Origin: Candidatus Thermofonsia Clade 1 bacterium
GTDB lineage: Bacteria > Chloroflexota > Anaerolineae > Aggregatilineales > UBA2796
DNA length: 64,000 bases
Direction of reading: 5' to 3'
Assembly (NCBI GenBank): GCA_002794705.1
Contig: PGTK01000009.1
Location: 6,898-70,897, forward strand
Shown in pieces: positions 37,568 to 44,852 of the stretch (within the stretch, counting starts at the first letter, position 1; each line of letters opens with the position of its first letter). The notes beneath the pieces were generated by a model. It was not told where the DNA came from. It saw only the letters and a program-made list of their open reading frames with translations, and did not search any database. Position numbers and translations under genes: made by a program.

Positions 37568-37916
37568 CATTTCCATCTGTCTGAGTCTGCTGAAATCGCT
37601 CTCTCAGGCGCTGCGCTATCTCGGCTAGGCGCGGATCAACCCTGAATTGCGGCGGCTCGATCTGTTCAGCCCACATAATCTCAGGATAGTGCCGCTGAAG
37701 ATCATGCGAGAGCGAAGCGTAGTTGGGCCGCCAGTAGTCTGAGTAGCCTCTGACCTCAGGCGCGAGGCAGAAAGTCGTATCCGTGCAGATGTAGACTGTG
37801 TAAGAGGTCTCAAGATCGTTGAGCGCGCCGTGCGGACAGATGAGATGAATCGCAAGCGCTCGAGGTGAGGTGCTTAGACAAAACTTAGCTTGATTTTGCG
37901 TGTTTCTTACGTTAGA
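37551..37916 (-). pseudogene. Open frame of 121 codons without a usual start, possible gene remnant
   Basis: The minus strand is open from a TAG at 37917-37919 to a TGA at 37551. Its translation looks protein-like, for example ETSYTVYICTDTTFCLAPEV, YWRPNYASLSHDLQRHYPEI and RVDPRLAEIAQRLRERFQQ, with balanced aromatic and charged residues unlike a random frame. No ATG, GTG or TTG occurs before the ATG in EIMWAEQ, which would give only 41 residues. It could be the tail of a decayed gene or use a rare ATT start (IHLICPHG). A different, low-quality frame covers the same bases. No family recognised. Confidence 0.4.
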
Positions 37917-37964
37917 CTACTTGTCTATGCACATAATCTAAACTATAATCAAGGTTAGTCTAAC
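37911..37964 (+). promoter_or_regulatory. Promoter framed by inverted repeats, Bax-inhibitor gene
   Basis: TTGTCT (37921-37926), a 17-bp spacer and TATAAT (37944-37949). GTTAGACTA (37911-37919) touches the -35 from upstream, and its reverse complement TAGTCTAAC (37956-37964) covers the predicted start. GTTAG-T-CTAAC at 37954 is itself palindromic. Further TTAGAC and CTTAG copies lie around it. An operator for an unknown repressor is likely. A GGAGG stands before the ATG at 38015. Confidence 0.65.
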
Positions 37965-38014
37965 GCGGAAAACATCCTAAGCGCAGACTTAGAGACGAGA
38001 AAACGGAGGTTCAT

Positions 38015-38800
38015 ATGGGCTTTTTCTCAAACGCAGAAGTTGAGAGCCGTCCCTTGCCGATAGGCTTGAGCATGGGCGATATCATGCGGCAGGTCTACCT
38101 GTGGTTGATGGCGGGCTTGCTGGTGGCGTTCGGCATCGCCTTCATTCTGGGCGCGCCGATCCGTGATTTGCTGAACGTGGCGCTCTCCGGCGAGGCAACT
38201 GCAGCACAACTCGCGCAATTGGAGCGCGCAATTACCAGCTCACCGCTGCTGAACCCAGTGCTGTCCATTGTCGCGCTGATCGCCTACTTCATCCTTGCCT
38301 TTGCGCTACAGCCGATCATCATGCGCGCTAACGTAACGGTCGGCGCTGCGTTCTACTTCCTGTTCACGGCACTGTTCGGCTACATGCTGGGCGGCATCCT
38401 GCTCGCCTACCAGATCGCGGACATCACAGCGGCGCTGATCGCCACAGCAGGCATGTTCGGCGTGATGAGCTTCTTGGGCTACACCACCAAGATCGATCTC
38501 TCGCGCTTCGGCAGCATCCTGATCATGGCGCTCATCGGCTTGATCATTGCCAGCATCGTGAACATCTTCCTGCGCAGCCCTGCTATCACGTGGATCATCA
38601 GCTATGCGGGCGTGCTGATCTTCGCGGGCTTCACTGCCTACGATACGCAGTGGATCAAGAACAATGCAGCTGAGATCGCGGCTACAGGCGACCAAACAAG
38701 CGCACAGCGCATTGCCCTGATCGGCGCGTTCCACCTGTTCCTCGACTTCGTCAACCTGTTCCTGTTCCTGCTGCGCATCTTCGGCTCCAGCCGCGAGTAA
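38015..38800 (+). CDS. Bax inhibitor-1/YccA family membrane protein
   Basis: 261 residues with seven predicted membrane helices, starting at about residue 28 (VYLWLMAGLLVAFGIAFILG). The family signature is seen in FGYMLGGILLAY, GMFGVMSFLGYTTKIDLSRFG, and the C-terminal YAGVLIFAGFTAYDTQWIKNN with its conserved Asp pair region AYDTQ. Homologues act as pH-dependent calcium leak channels or protease-linked stress proteins (YccA with FtsH in E. coli). GGAGG lies 6 nt before the ATG. Its strongly structured promoter suggests dedicated control. It is monocistronic with a good terminator. Confidence 0.93.
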   Translation: MGFFSNAEVESRPLPIGLSMGDIMRQVYLWLMAGLLVAFGIAFILGAPIRDLLNVALSGEATAAQLAQLERAITSSPLLNPVLSIVALIAYFILAFALQPIIMRANVTVGAAFYFLFTALFGYMLGGILLAYQIADITAALIATAGMFGVMSFLGYTTKIDLSRFGSILIMALIGLIIASIVNIFLRSPAITWIISYAGVLIFAGFTAYDTQWIKNNAAEIAATGDQTSAQRIALIGAFHLFLDFVNLFLFLLRIFGSSRE

Positions 38801-38824
38801 GCGCATACGGGTAGGTCTCCACAC

Positions 38825-38851
38825 AGGCGGGAAAAAATTTCCCGCCTTTTT
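38825..38851 (+). terminator. Terminator after the Bax-inhibitor gene
   Basis: AGGCGGGAAA and TTTCCCGCCT form a 10-bp stem with an AAA loop, followed by TTTT. Confidence 0.92.
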
Positions 38852-38871
38852 CGTCATAGGGATGCAGACCC

Positions 38872-39651
38872 ATGCACGATGCACGCTCGCTCTCTCAGCG
38901 GCGCTTCAGCGACCTGACTGAAAATTACGTCCAGAGCCAGCTTCACAGCGGCGGTTACACCTTAGAGCGCCTGATCGCGCTCTTGCAGCCTTTAACGGAC
39001 AAACTAGCACTGGACGTGGCGACGGGCGGCGGGCATGTGGCGCTGAGACTCGCACAAAGCGGCGCGCACGTCCTAGCCAGCGACCTGACCCCCGCCATGC
39101 TCAAAGCGGCGCGTGCCAATCTGCAGAGACAGAGCGCTGAAGTCAGCTATGTGCAGCTGGAGGCGAGTCATTTGCCGTTCCGCACTGCTAGTTTGGATGT
39201 GATCACAGTTCGCCATGCTGCCCATCACTTCCCCGATGTGCCGCGCTTCCTCAGCCAGTGCGCTCGAACGCTCAAATTTGAGGGCAAACTCGGTATCGTT
39301 GATCAGATCGCGCCTGAGCCACTCAAAGCAGCGCGTTACGTCAATGCCTTTGAGCGCTTGCGCGATCCGAGTCATTATCAGCAGTACCGCCTCTCAGACT
39401 GGCACGCGATGTTACGCGCCGCTGGGCTAGAGATAACTCATAGCGAGGTCGCTGTAACGCGCCTTGACCTCTACAGCTGGGCGCACCTGCAAAAAAACGA
39501 CGCCGAGACCGTGCTACGCTTGCGCGTATTGCTCCACCAAGCGCCGCAAGCCGTCCGTGAGTTCCTCAAGCCGACTTTCCATCAAGACGGCAGCGGCAAC
39601 ATCAGTTTTGACCATCACTACGCCATTCTGATAGGGCGCAAGGCTCAATAA
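38872..39651 (+). CDS. Class I SAM-dependent methyltransferase
   Basis: 259 residues. Motif I is ALDVATGGGHVALRLAQSGAHVLASDLT, motif II ANLQRQSAEVSYVQLEASHLPF, and VRHAAHHFPDVPRFLSQCARTLKFEGKLGIVDQ follows, a Methyltransf_11/UbiE-type arrangement that often acts on small molecules. The substrate is unknown. The 3' end overlaps the convergent gamma-glutamyltransferase gene by 7 bp. It starts 20 bp after the terminator of the previous gene; the promoter may lie within that region. Confidence 0.85.
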   Translation: MHDARSLSQRRFSDLTENYVQSQLHSGGYTLERLIALLQPLTDKLALDVATGGGHVALRLAQSGAHVLASDLTPAMLKAARANLQRQSAEVSYVQLEASHLPFRTASLDVITVRHAAHHFPDVPRFLSQCARTLKFEGKLGIVDQIAPEPLKAARYVNAFERLRDPSHYQQYRLSDWHAMLRAAGLEITHSEVAVTRLDLYSWAHLQKNDAETVLRLRVLLHQAPQAVREFLKPTFHQDGSGNISFDHHYAILIGRKAQ

Positions 39652-41267
39652 GCGGCGACCATGCCATCTTTGCGCGGATCGCAGCCGCCAAACAGGACGC
39701 CCGTCTCAGGGTCGCGGCGGATGATATCGCCACTGCCGAACACGCCGCGCCTTCTGCCGCTCACGGGGCGCACGGGATGTCCTAGTTCTGCCAATGCCGA
39801 CATGGTCGCCACTGGGATGCCCTCTTCAAGCGCTACGATACTCTCTGCTGTGCCGTCAAGCAGGCAGAAGCGCGGGCGATCCAGCGCCTCTTGCGGATTC
39901 AGGTCATCATCCAGCATGGCGCTCAGGACTTGCACATGACCCTGTGGTTGCATGAAGCCGCCCATCACGCCGAATGCCGCCCACAACTCACCGTTGCGCA
40001 ACGCCATGGCTGGGATGATCGTGTGGTAGGGGCGCTTGTTCGGCTGTAGAGCGTTTGGATGCTCAGGGTCGAGGCTGAAGCCCGCGCCACGATTCTGTAA
40101 GAAGAAGCCCGCCTCGCCTGCCACAATCCCTGAGCCAAAGCCCATGTATAGGCTGTTGATGAATGAGCAAGCGTTGCCCTCCCCATCTACTGCACACAAG
40201 TAGACCGTATCTGAGCTGCTGAGCGGCGCGCCAAAGCTGGGCGGCTGCATCGCCTGTGCGCCGATCAGGGCGCGCCGCTGCGCTGCATACGCCTTGCTGA
40301 GCAACGCTGAGACTGGGGCGGCACTAAAGGCGGGATCGGCAATGTAATGACGCGCATCGGCAAAGGCGAGGCGCATTGCCTCGATCATCAGGTGCAAGCG
40401 CTCAGGCGAGTCCCATGCCAGACCGCCCAGATCGAAGCCTTCGAGGATGTTCAGGGCGATCAGCGCCGCTAGACCTTGTCCGTTCGGCGGACACTCGTAG
40501 ATGGTCACGCTGCGATAGTCAGTATGGATGGGCGTCTCCCATGTGGAGCGGTGCGCTGCGAGGTCTGCCAGCGTCATGACGCCGCCTTGAGCGCTCAGCG
40601 CCGCCACAATCGCATGGGCTGGCTCACCCTGATAGAAGGCGTCGGCGCCGCCCTCGGCGATCTGCTCTAGCGTGTGCGCCATGCCGCTCAGCCGCACGAT
40701 CTGCCCGATCTGCGGCGGCGCGCCGTTTGGCAAATAGTCCTGTGTATGCGGACGCGCTGCTAACCACGCGCCGTAGCCCTGCCACGCCGTCCCGAAGACG
40801 GGCGCGACGGGAAAGCCCTCACGGGCGTAGTGGATCGCGTCTGATAGCACGTCGCGCAGCGTCATGCGCCCGTGCCGCTTGAGCAAGTCTTCCCAGCCGC
40901 GCACGGCGCCCGGCACGGTCACGGCATGCGGACTGTGCGGCGGCATTTCGGTTGCATCAGGATGCGCACGGCGCACAACCTCTAGGGTCAGGGCTGCGGG
41001 AGCGCGTCCGCTGCCGTTCAGCGCGCTGATCGTGCGCGTTCGGGCGTCGTAGTATAGGGCGAAACAATCGCCGCCTATGCCTGTTGAGGCTGGCTCCACC
41101 ACATTCAGGACAGCAGCCGCTGCAATGGCTGCATCCGCTGCGTTGCCGCCCTGACGCAATACACTTACGCCCGCCTGCGAGGCAAGCGGGCTGCTGCTGG
41201 AGACCATGCCGCGTCGCGCCACCACCATAGAGCGGCGCGAGCGGAAGTCAAAGGACATTGGGCGCAT
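39645..41267 (-). CDS. Gamma-glutamyltransferase family protein (GGT/YwrD-like)
   Basis: 540 residues of the N-terminal nucleophile hydrolase family, which cleaves itself before a Thr; here Thr354 in SSSDTVYLCAVD. Other family marks: GGNAADAAIAAAAVLNVVEPASTGIGGDCFALYYD near residue 40, HPHAVTVPGAVRGW-like HSPHAVTVPG near 112, RPYHTIIPAMAL and GGFMQPQGHVQVLSAML. No signal peptide is visible, so it is probably cytoplasmic, like YwrD-type enzymes, rather than secreted GGT. Substrate may be glutathione-like or another gamma-glutamyl amide. It starts 2 bp after hppD and shares its operon. Confidence 0.87.
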   Translation of the reverse strand: MRPMSFDFRSRRSMVVARRGMVSSSSPLASQAGVSVLRQGGNAADAAIAAAAVLNVVEPASTGIGGDCFALYYDARTRTISALNGSGRAPAALTLEVVRRAHPDATEMPPHSPHAVTVPGAVRGWEDLLKRHGRMTLRDVLSDAIHYAREGFPVAPVFGTAWQGYGAWLAARPHTQDYLPNGAPPQIGQIVRLSGMAHTLEQIAEGGADAFYQGEPAHAIVAALSAQGGVMTLADLAAHRSTWETPIHTDYRSVTIYECPPNGQGLAALIALNILEGFDLGGLAWDSPERLHLMIEAMRLAFADARHYIADPAFSAAPVSALLSKAYAAQRRALIGAQAMQPPSFGAPLSSSDTVYLCAVDGEGNACSFINSLYMGFGSGIVAGEAGFFLQNRGAGFSLDPEHPNALQPNKRPYHTIIPAMALRNGELWAAFGVMGGFMQPQGHVQVLSAMLDDDLNPQEALDRPRFCLLDGTAESIVALEEGIPVATMSALAELGHPVRPVSGRRRGVFGSGDIIRRDPETGVLFGGCDPRKDGMVAAY

Positions 41268-41269
41268 GG

Positions 41270-42394
41270 CTATAGGTTACCGCGCCGTGCCTGCTCTAGC
41301 TCAATCGCCTCGAAGAGCGCCTTGAAATTGCCGACTCCAAAGCCGCGTGAGCCGTGCCGCTCGATCACCTCAATGAACGCTGTGGGACGATCCTGCAGCG
41401 GACGCGAGAAAATTTGCAGCAAGTAGCCCTCATCATCCCGATCTACCAGAATGCCTAGCTCTTTGATCTGTGCAAGGTCTTCTTTGATCGGTCCGACGCG
41501 CTCAGGCAGCACGTCATAGTAGGCATCTGGCACGCGCAGGAACTCCACACCGCGCTCGCGCAGCGCCCGCACTGTGCGCAGGATGTCGCCCGTCGCCATA
41601 GCGATGTGCTGCACGCCCGGCGTCATGTAGTACTCCAGATATTCCTCGATCTGGCTCTTTTTCTTGCCCTCAGCAGGCTCGTTGATCGGGAATTTGACGC
41701 GCCCGTTGCCGTTCTGCATCACTTTGGACATCAGCGCTGAGTATTCCGTGCTGATCTGCTCATCCGTGAAGCCCTGCAGCAGGCGGAAGCCCATCACTTT
41801 GTGATAGAAATTCACCCAGTAGTTCATCTTGCCCAGTTCAACGTTGCCCACAATGTGATCAATAGCGGCAAGACCCGCCGAGTCGGCGTTCAGCGCAAGC
41901 GGCTGATAGCCGGGTGCGAAGGCGCCGTGATAATCGCGCCGATCCACGAAGACGTGCAGCACCTCGCCGTAGGTATGAATGGCGGCTGTGCGATAGACGC
42001 CGTGTGCATCTGATTCCTCGCGGGGCGCCCACGCTGCACGTGCGCCGCGCTCAGCAGTGGCGCGGAATGCCGTCTCTACATCATCCACGCCTAGCGCGAT
42101 CACCTTGACGCCATCGCCGTGCAGCAGGTGATGCGCCGCCATCTCATCTGTGGGATGATAGGGTGCCGAGACCACAAAACGGATTGTGCCGCTCTCTAGC
42201 ACATAGGAGGCAAAGCGCCGATTCCCCGTCTCTAAGCCGCTGTAGGCAACAGGCTCAAAGCCGAACGCCTTCCACCAGTAATACATCGCCTGCTTAGCAT
42301 TGCCGACCCACCAATGCACGTGGTCAATGCTCTTGATCTGCAAAAAATCGGCTTCTTCAGTCAGCGGGCGCGCCTCAGGCGTCTGAACGCTCAT
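41270..42394 (-). CDS. hppD: 4-hydroxyphenylpyruvate dioxygenase
   Basis: 374 residues from the ATG at 42394, with GGAGAG 7 nt upstream. Two glyoxalase-fold domains (about 20-155 and 175-345). Iron ligands are His180 (AAIDHIVGNV), His263 (GVQHIAMATGD) and Glu342 (AFIEVIERHG). It converts 4-hydroxyphenylpyruvate to homogentisate in tyrosine breakdown. FFQIFS-like LLQIFSRP and GFGVGNFKALFEAIE are conserved near the end. Homogentisate dioxygenase is not nearby. It is transcribed from an extended -10 promoter with a 24-bp palindrome upstream. Confidence 0.95.
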   Translation of the reverse strand: MSVQTPEARPLTEEADFLQIKSIDHVHWWVGNAKQAMYYWWKAFGFEPVAYSGLETGNRRFASYVLESGTIRFVVSAPYHPTDEMAAHHLLHGDGVKVIALGVDDVETAFRATAERGARAAWAPREESDAHGVYRTAAIHTYGEVLHVFVDRRDYHGAFAPGYQPLALNADSAGLAAIDHIVGNVELGKMNYWVNFYHKVMGFRLLQGFTDEQISTEYSALMSKVMQNGNGRVKFPINEPAEGKKKSQIEEYLEYYMTPGVQHIAMATGDILRTVRALRERGVEFLRVPDAYYDVLPERVGPIKEDLAQIKELGILVDRDDEGYLLQIFSRPLQDRPTAFIEVIERHGSRGFGVGNFKALFEAIELEQARRGNL

Positions 42395-42428
42395 AACAAT
42401 CTCTCCTTCGAAAGCGCTTTTTACGTGC

Positions 42429-42437
42429 ATTATAACA
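42429..42437 (-). promoter_or_regulatory. Extended -10 promoter of hppD
   Basis: On the minus strand TG-T-TATAAT, about 34 bp before the ATG. No good -35, which suggests an activator or the extended element compensates. Confidence 0.65.
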
Positions 42438-42455
42438 TATTGTCTTGCTACACCT

Positions 42456-42479
42456 GCCATACAGGAGAACCTGTATGGC
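42456..42479 (-). promoter_or_regulatory. 24-bp palindrome upstream of the hppD promoter
   Basis: GCCATACAGG-AGAA-CCTGTATGGC: 10-bp perfect arms with a 4-nt centre, at about -34 to -57 relative to the predicted hppD start. As DNA it fits a dimeric regulator site; as RNA it would be a hairpin, but it lies outside the predicted hppD transcript. Confidence 0.55.
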
Positions 42480-42533
42480 TACCGGCAAGGCTTGACTCTG
42501 GCTCAAGTGATGTAGCTACGGCTCATGAAAGAA

Positions 42534-42563
42534 CTACCTCCTGAAGGTTGGTTCAGGAGGTAG
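42534..42563. terminator. Strong isolated hairpin upstream of hppD
   Basis: CTACCTCCTGAA and TTCAGGAGGTAG form a perfect 12-bp stem with a GGTTGG loop. There is no gene directly before it on either strand. The minus strand shows TTCTTTC after it. Function is uncertain. Confidence 0.45.
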
Positions 42564-42615
42564 AACTGCCAACAGTGCACGTCCTATGTGCTACATTGCT
42601 GTGACAAGTGCTAGC

Positions 42616-42712
42616 AGCTATTCGAGCATTCTGCCTTTCGGCTTGGCTCTATGTCAATCCGCGCATACTCGGCGTGCTGCTGTTGGCGGCGCTCTCAGCT
42701 ATCCGAGCATTC
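42616..42712 (+). repeat. Direct repeat in a gene-poor interval
   Basis: AGCTATTCGAGCATTC (42616-42631) recurs as AGCTATCCGAGCATTC (42697-42712), one mismatch, spacing 81 bp. The interval 42573-42845 holds no convincing gene; short frames of about 60 codons there have no ribosome-binding site. A TTGACA lies at about 42753 but its -10 spacing is poor. Confidence 0.5.
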
Positions 42713-42845
42713 CTCGCTTGCGCAATTGGCTCACGTTACAATGCGCGCACCTTGACAAATTCTACCACAGAATATGGTAGATCAATGCAGTAACTGCGCT
42801 ACAATAGGTGAAATTATATATAAAGTTTGTTGTGAGGCATTTGAG

Positions 42846-43868
42846 ATGGCGCGTTACATCGCTCGGCGCTTGTTGCAGGCAGTGCCGCTCTTATTTTTGA
42901 TCAGTCTGATCCTTTTTGCGCTGATGCAGACCGTAGGCGATCCCGTAGCCACGATGGGCGGCAGACAGCCGCTTGATGATGCGGATCGCATTCGGCTACG
43001 CTGTCAACTTGGCTTGGATCAGCCGATTTTGACGCAATACGTCTTCTGGCTGATCGGCAACGATTGGACGATCCTCGATACCAACTGTAACGGCGTGATT
43101 GATGAAGGCGATACCTACGGCAGGCAGCGCGGCGTGCTGCGTGGCGACTTCGGCAATTCGATCACGGATCGACGCCCTGTGACGACTGTGATCGGCGAGA
43201 AAGTCGGCAATACGCTCCTGCTGATGGTGCCGGCGCAAGCGCTGATCATCGTGATCGGCATTGGGATCGGCATTTACTCAGCGCTCTATCAGTATTCGCT
43301 GATGGATAACGTCATGACGGCGCTCTCATACATTTTTCAATCCATGCCGATCTTTTTGATCGCACTGATCTTGGTTTATACCTTCAGCGTGAACCTCGGC
43401 TGGCTGCCGCCAAACGGCATGTTCGATCCGCTTGGCGACCGTTCCTTCCTAGACGTGTTGCGTCACATGATCTTGCCCGTCTCAGCGCTGACCCTGATCA
43501 GCGTGGCGGGCTACAGCCGCTACATGCGCGCCAACATGCTGGAGGTGCTGAACGCCGACTACGTGCGCACAGCCCGCGCCAAAGGGCTGCCAGAGCGCGA
43601 TATCAACCTGATCCATGCCCTGAAGAATGCCAGTTTGCCCATTGTGACCCTGATTGGACTGGACTTAGGCAGTTTGATCGCGGGCGCAGTGGTCACGGAG
43701 TCCATTTTCGCTTGGCCTGGCATGGGATCGCTGTTTTTGACGGCGCTTGGGCGCGATGATTATCCCGTGCTGATGGGCATTCTGATGCTCACAACGGTCT
43801 CAGTGATCGTCTTCCAGCTGCTGACCGATATCGCCTATACGTGGCTCGATCCGCGCATTCGCTATTAG
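42846..43868 (+). CDS. Dpp/Opp-type ABC transporter permease (DppB-like) with EF-hand-like loop
   Basis: 340 residues from the ATG at 42846; the longer frame from 42774 crosses non-coding sequence. MARYIARRLLQAVPLLFLISLILFALMQ is the typical first segment. The EAA-type motif is ADYVRTARAKGLPERDINLIHALKNASLP. The periplasmic loop after the first helix carries an insert, NDWTILDTNCNGVIDEGDTYG, that matches the 12-residue EF-hand Ca-binding loop (D-x-N-x-N-G-x-I-D-x-x-D). The partner permease follows 11 bp later. No ATPase or binding-protein gene is adjacent. Family members import peptides or oligosaccharides. Confidence 0.9.
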   Translation: MARYIARRLLQAVPLLFLISLILFALMQTVGDPVATMGGRQPLDDADRIRLRCQLGLDQPILTQYVFWLIGNDWTILDTNCNGVIDEGDTYGRQRGVLRGDFGNSITDRRPVTTVIGEKVGNTLLLMVPAQALIIVIGIGIGIYSALYQYSLMDNVMTALSYIFQSMPIFLIALILVYTFSVNLGWLPPNGMFDPLGDRSFLDVLRHMILPVSALTLISVAGYSRYMRANMLEVLNADYVRTARAKGLPERDINLIHALKNASLPIVTLIGLDLGSLIAGAVVTESIFAWPGMGSLFLTALGRDDYPVLMGILMLTTVSVIVFQLLTDIAYTWLDPRIRY

Positions 43869-43879
43869 GAGAGTCCGAG

Positions 43880-44806
43880 ATGAAAGCAGAGGCGCTCTCA
43901 CTCCAAGCCGCTGTGCCGCCCAGAGATGAGAATCGAGCGTGGCGACGCTTTCGCAAGCATCGCATGGCGATGGTCGGCTTGATTTTGCTGATCGGCTTGA
44001 TTCTCTTCGTGGTGATCGGCTCAGCGCTGATCCCCTATGAGCGCGCTACCGTGCCGAATGTGCGCAATCGGCTGCAGGCGCCCAGCGAGCGGGCGCTTTT
44101 TGGCACGGATCAGCTTGGGCAGGACGTGCTGGCGCGGGCGATCTATGGCGGTCAGCTCTCGCTGCTGATCGGCACTTCAGCGATGTTGCTCTCTATCCTG
44201 ATTGGCACGCTGATCGGCGCGATAGCGGGCTACTATGGCGGCGTGGTGGATAACTTGCTCATGCGCTTCACAGAGGCGGTCATGACCATACCGCGGCTGT
44301 TCCTGCTCTTGGTGCTGGCAAAATATTTCGGCGGACGAATGCCGAGTCTGCCCTTTTTTGGGCGTGAGCTGAGCGGCGGCGTGCTGGTGGTCGTGATTGT
44401 GATCGGCATCACCAGCTGGACGAGTCTAGCGCGCATTGTGCGGGCGCAAATTCTCTCGCTCAAGAACATGGAGTTCGTCACAGCGGCTGAGAGTCTGGGC
44501 GTGCCGCGCCGCCGTATCTTGTGGCGGCACTTGTTGCCGAATACTCTTGCCTCGATCATCGTCTCAGCCACACTAGGTATCGCCGGCGCCATCTTGAGCG
44601 AGTCCTATGTCAGCTTTCTGGGGCTCGGCGTAGACGCCAAGACGCCCACATGGGGCAACATGATGCAGATGGGCTACCGCTACATCAGCACAGCGCCTTG
44701 GATGTGGATTTTCCCCGGTGTATTGATTGTGATCAGCGTGCTGTGCATCAATTTCATCGGCGACGGTCTGCGCGACGCGCTCGATCCGCGCAGCCAAAAG
44801 GGCTGA
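43880..44806 (+). CDS. Dpp/Opp-type ABC transporter permease (DppC-like)
   Basis: 308 residues from the ATG at 43880, which has AGGAGAG 6 nt upstream. Features: RRFRKHRMAMVGLILLIGLILF first helix, APSERALFGTDQLGQDVLARAIYGGQLSLLIG (the conserved HxxGTDxxGRD-like block), the EAA motif TAAESLGVPRRRILWRHLLPN, and SFLGLGVDAKTPTWGNMM. It forms a channel with the preceding protein. The ATP-binding subunits must be encoded elsewhere. The neighbouring GH63-like enzyme hints at oligosaccharide uptake, as known for Opp-family importers in thermophiles; this is inference. Confidence 0.92.
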   Translation: MKAEALSLQAAVPPRDENRAWRRFRKHRMAMVGLILLIGLILFVVIGSALIPYERATVPNVRNRLQAPSERALFGTDQLGQDVLARAIYGGQLSLLIGTSAMLLSILIGTLIGAIAGYYGGVVDNLLMRFTEAVMTIPRLFLLLVLAKYFGGRMPSLPFFGRELSGGVLVVVIVIGITSWTSLARIVRAQILSLKNMEFVTAAESLGVPRRRILWRHLLPNTLASIIVSATLGIAGAILSESYVSFLGLGVDAKTPTWGNMMQMGYRYISTAPWMWIFPGVLIVISVLCINFIGDGLRDALDPRSQKG

Positions 44807-44814
44807 ATCGCGGT

Positions 44815-44820
44815 TATACT
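44815..44820 (+). promoter_or_regulatory. Possible -10 box for the GH63-like gene
   Basis: TATACT, 9 bp after the permease stop and 32 bp before the next ATG; no good -35. The gene could use both this and read-through. Confidence 0.35.
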
Positions 44821-44852
44821 CTATCAAATCGAGACGCCGAAAGAAGCGCACC

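Noticed and set aside
37625..37855. 76-codon minus-strand frame with an ATG
   Set aside because: Arg/Ser/Thr-rich composition typical of a wrong frame; the overlapping start-less frame looks far more like protein.
42586..42793. Two overlapping frames of about 60 codons before the permease gene
   Set aside because: No ribosome-binding site, direct repeats at DNA level, and no protein-like pattern; treated as non-coding.
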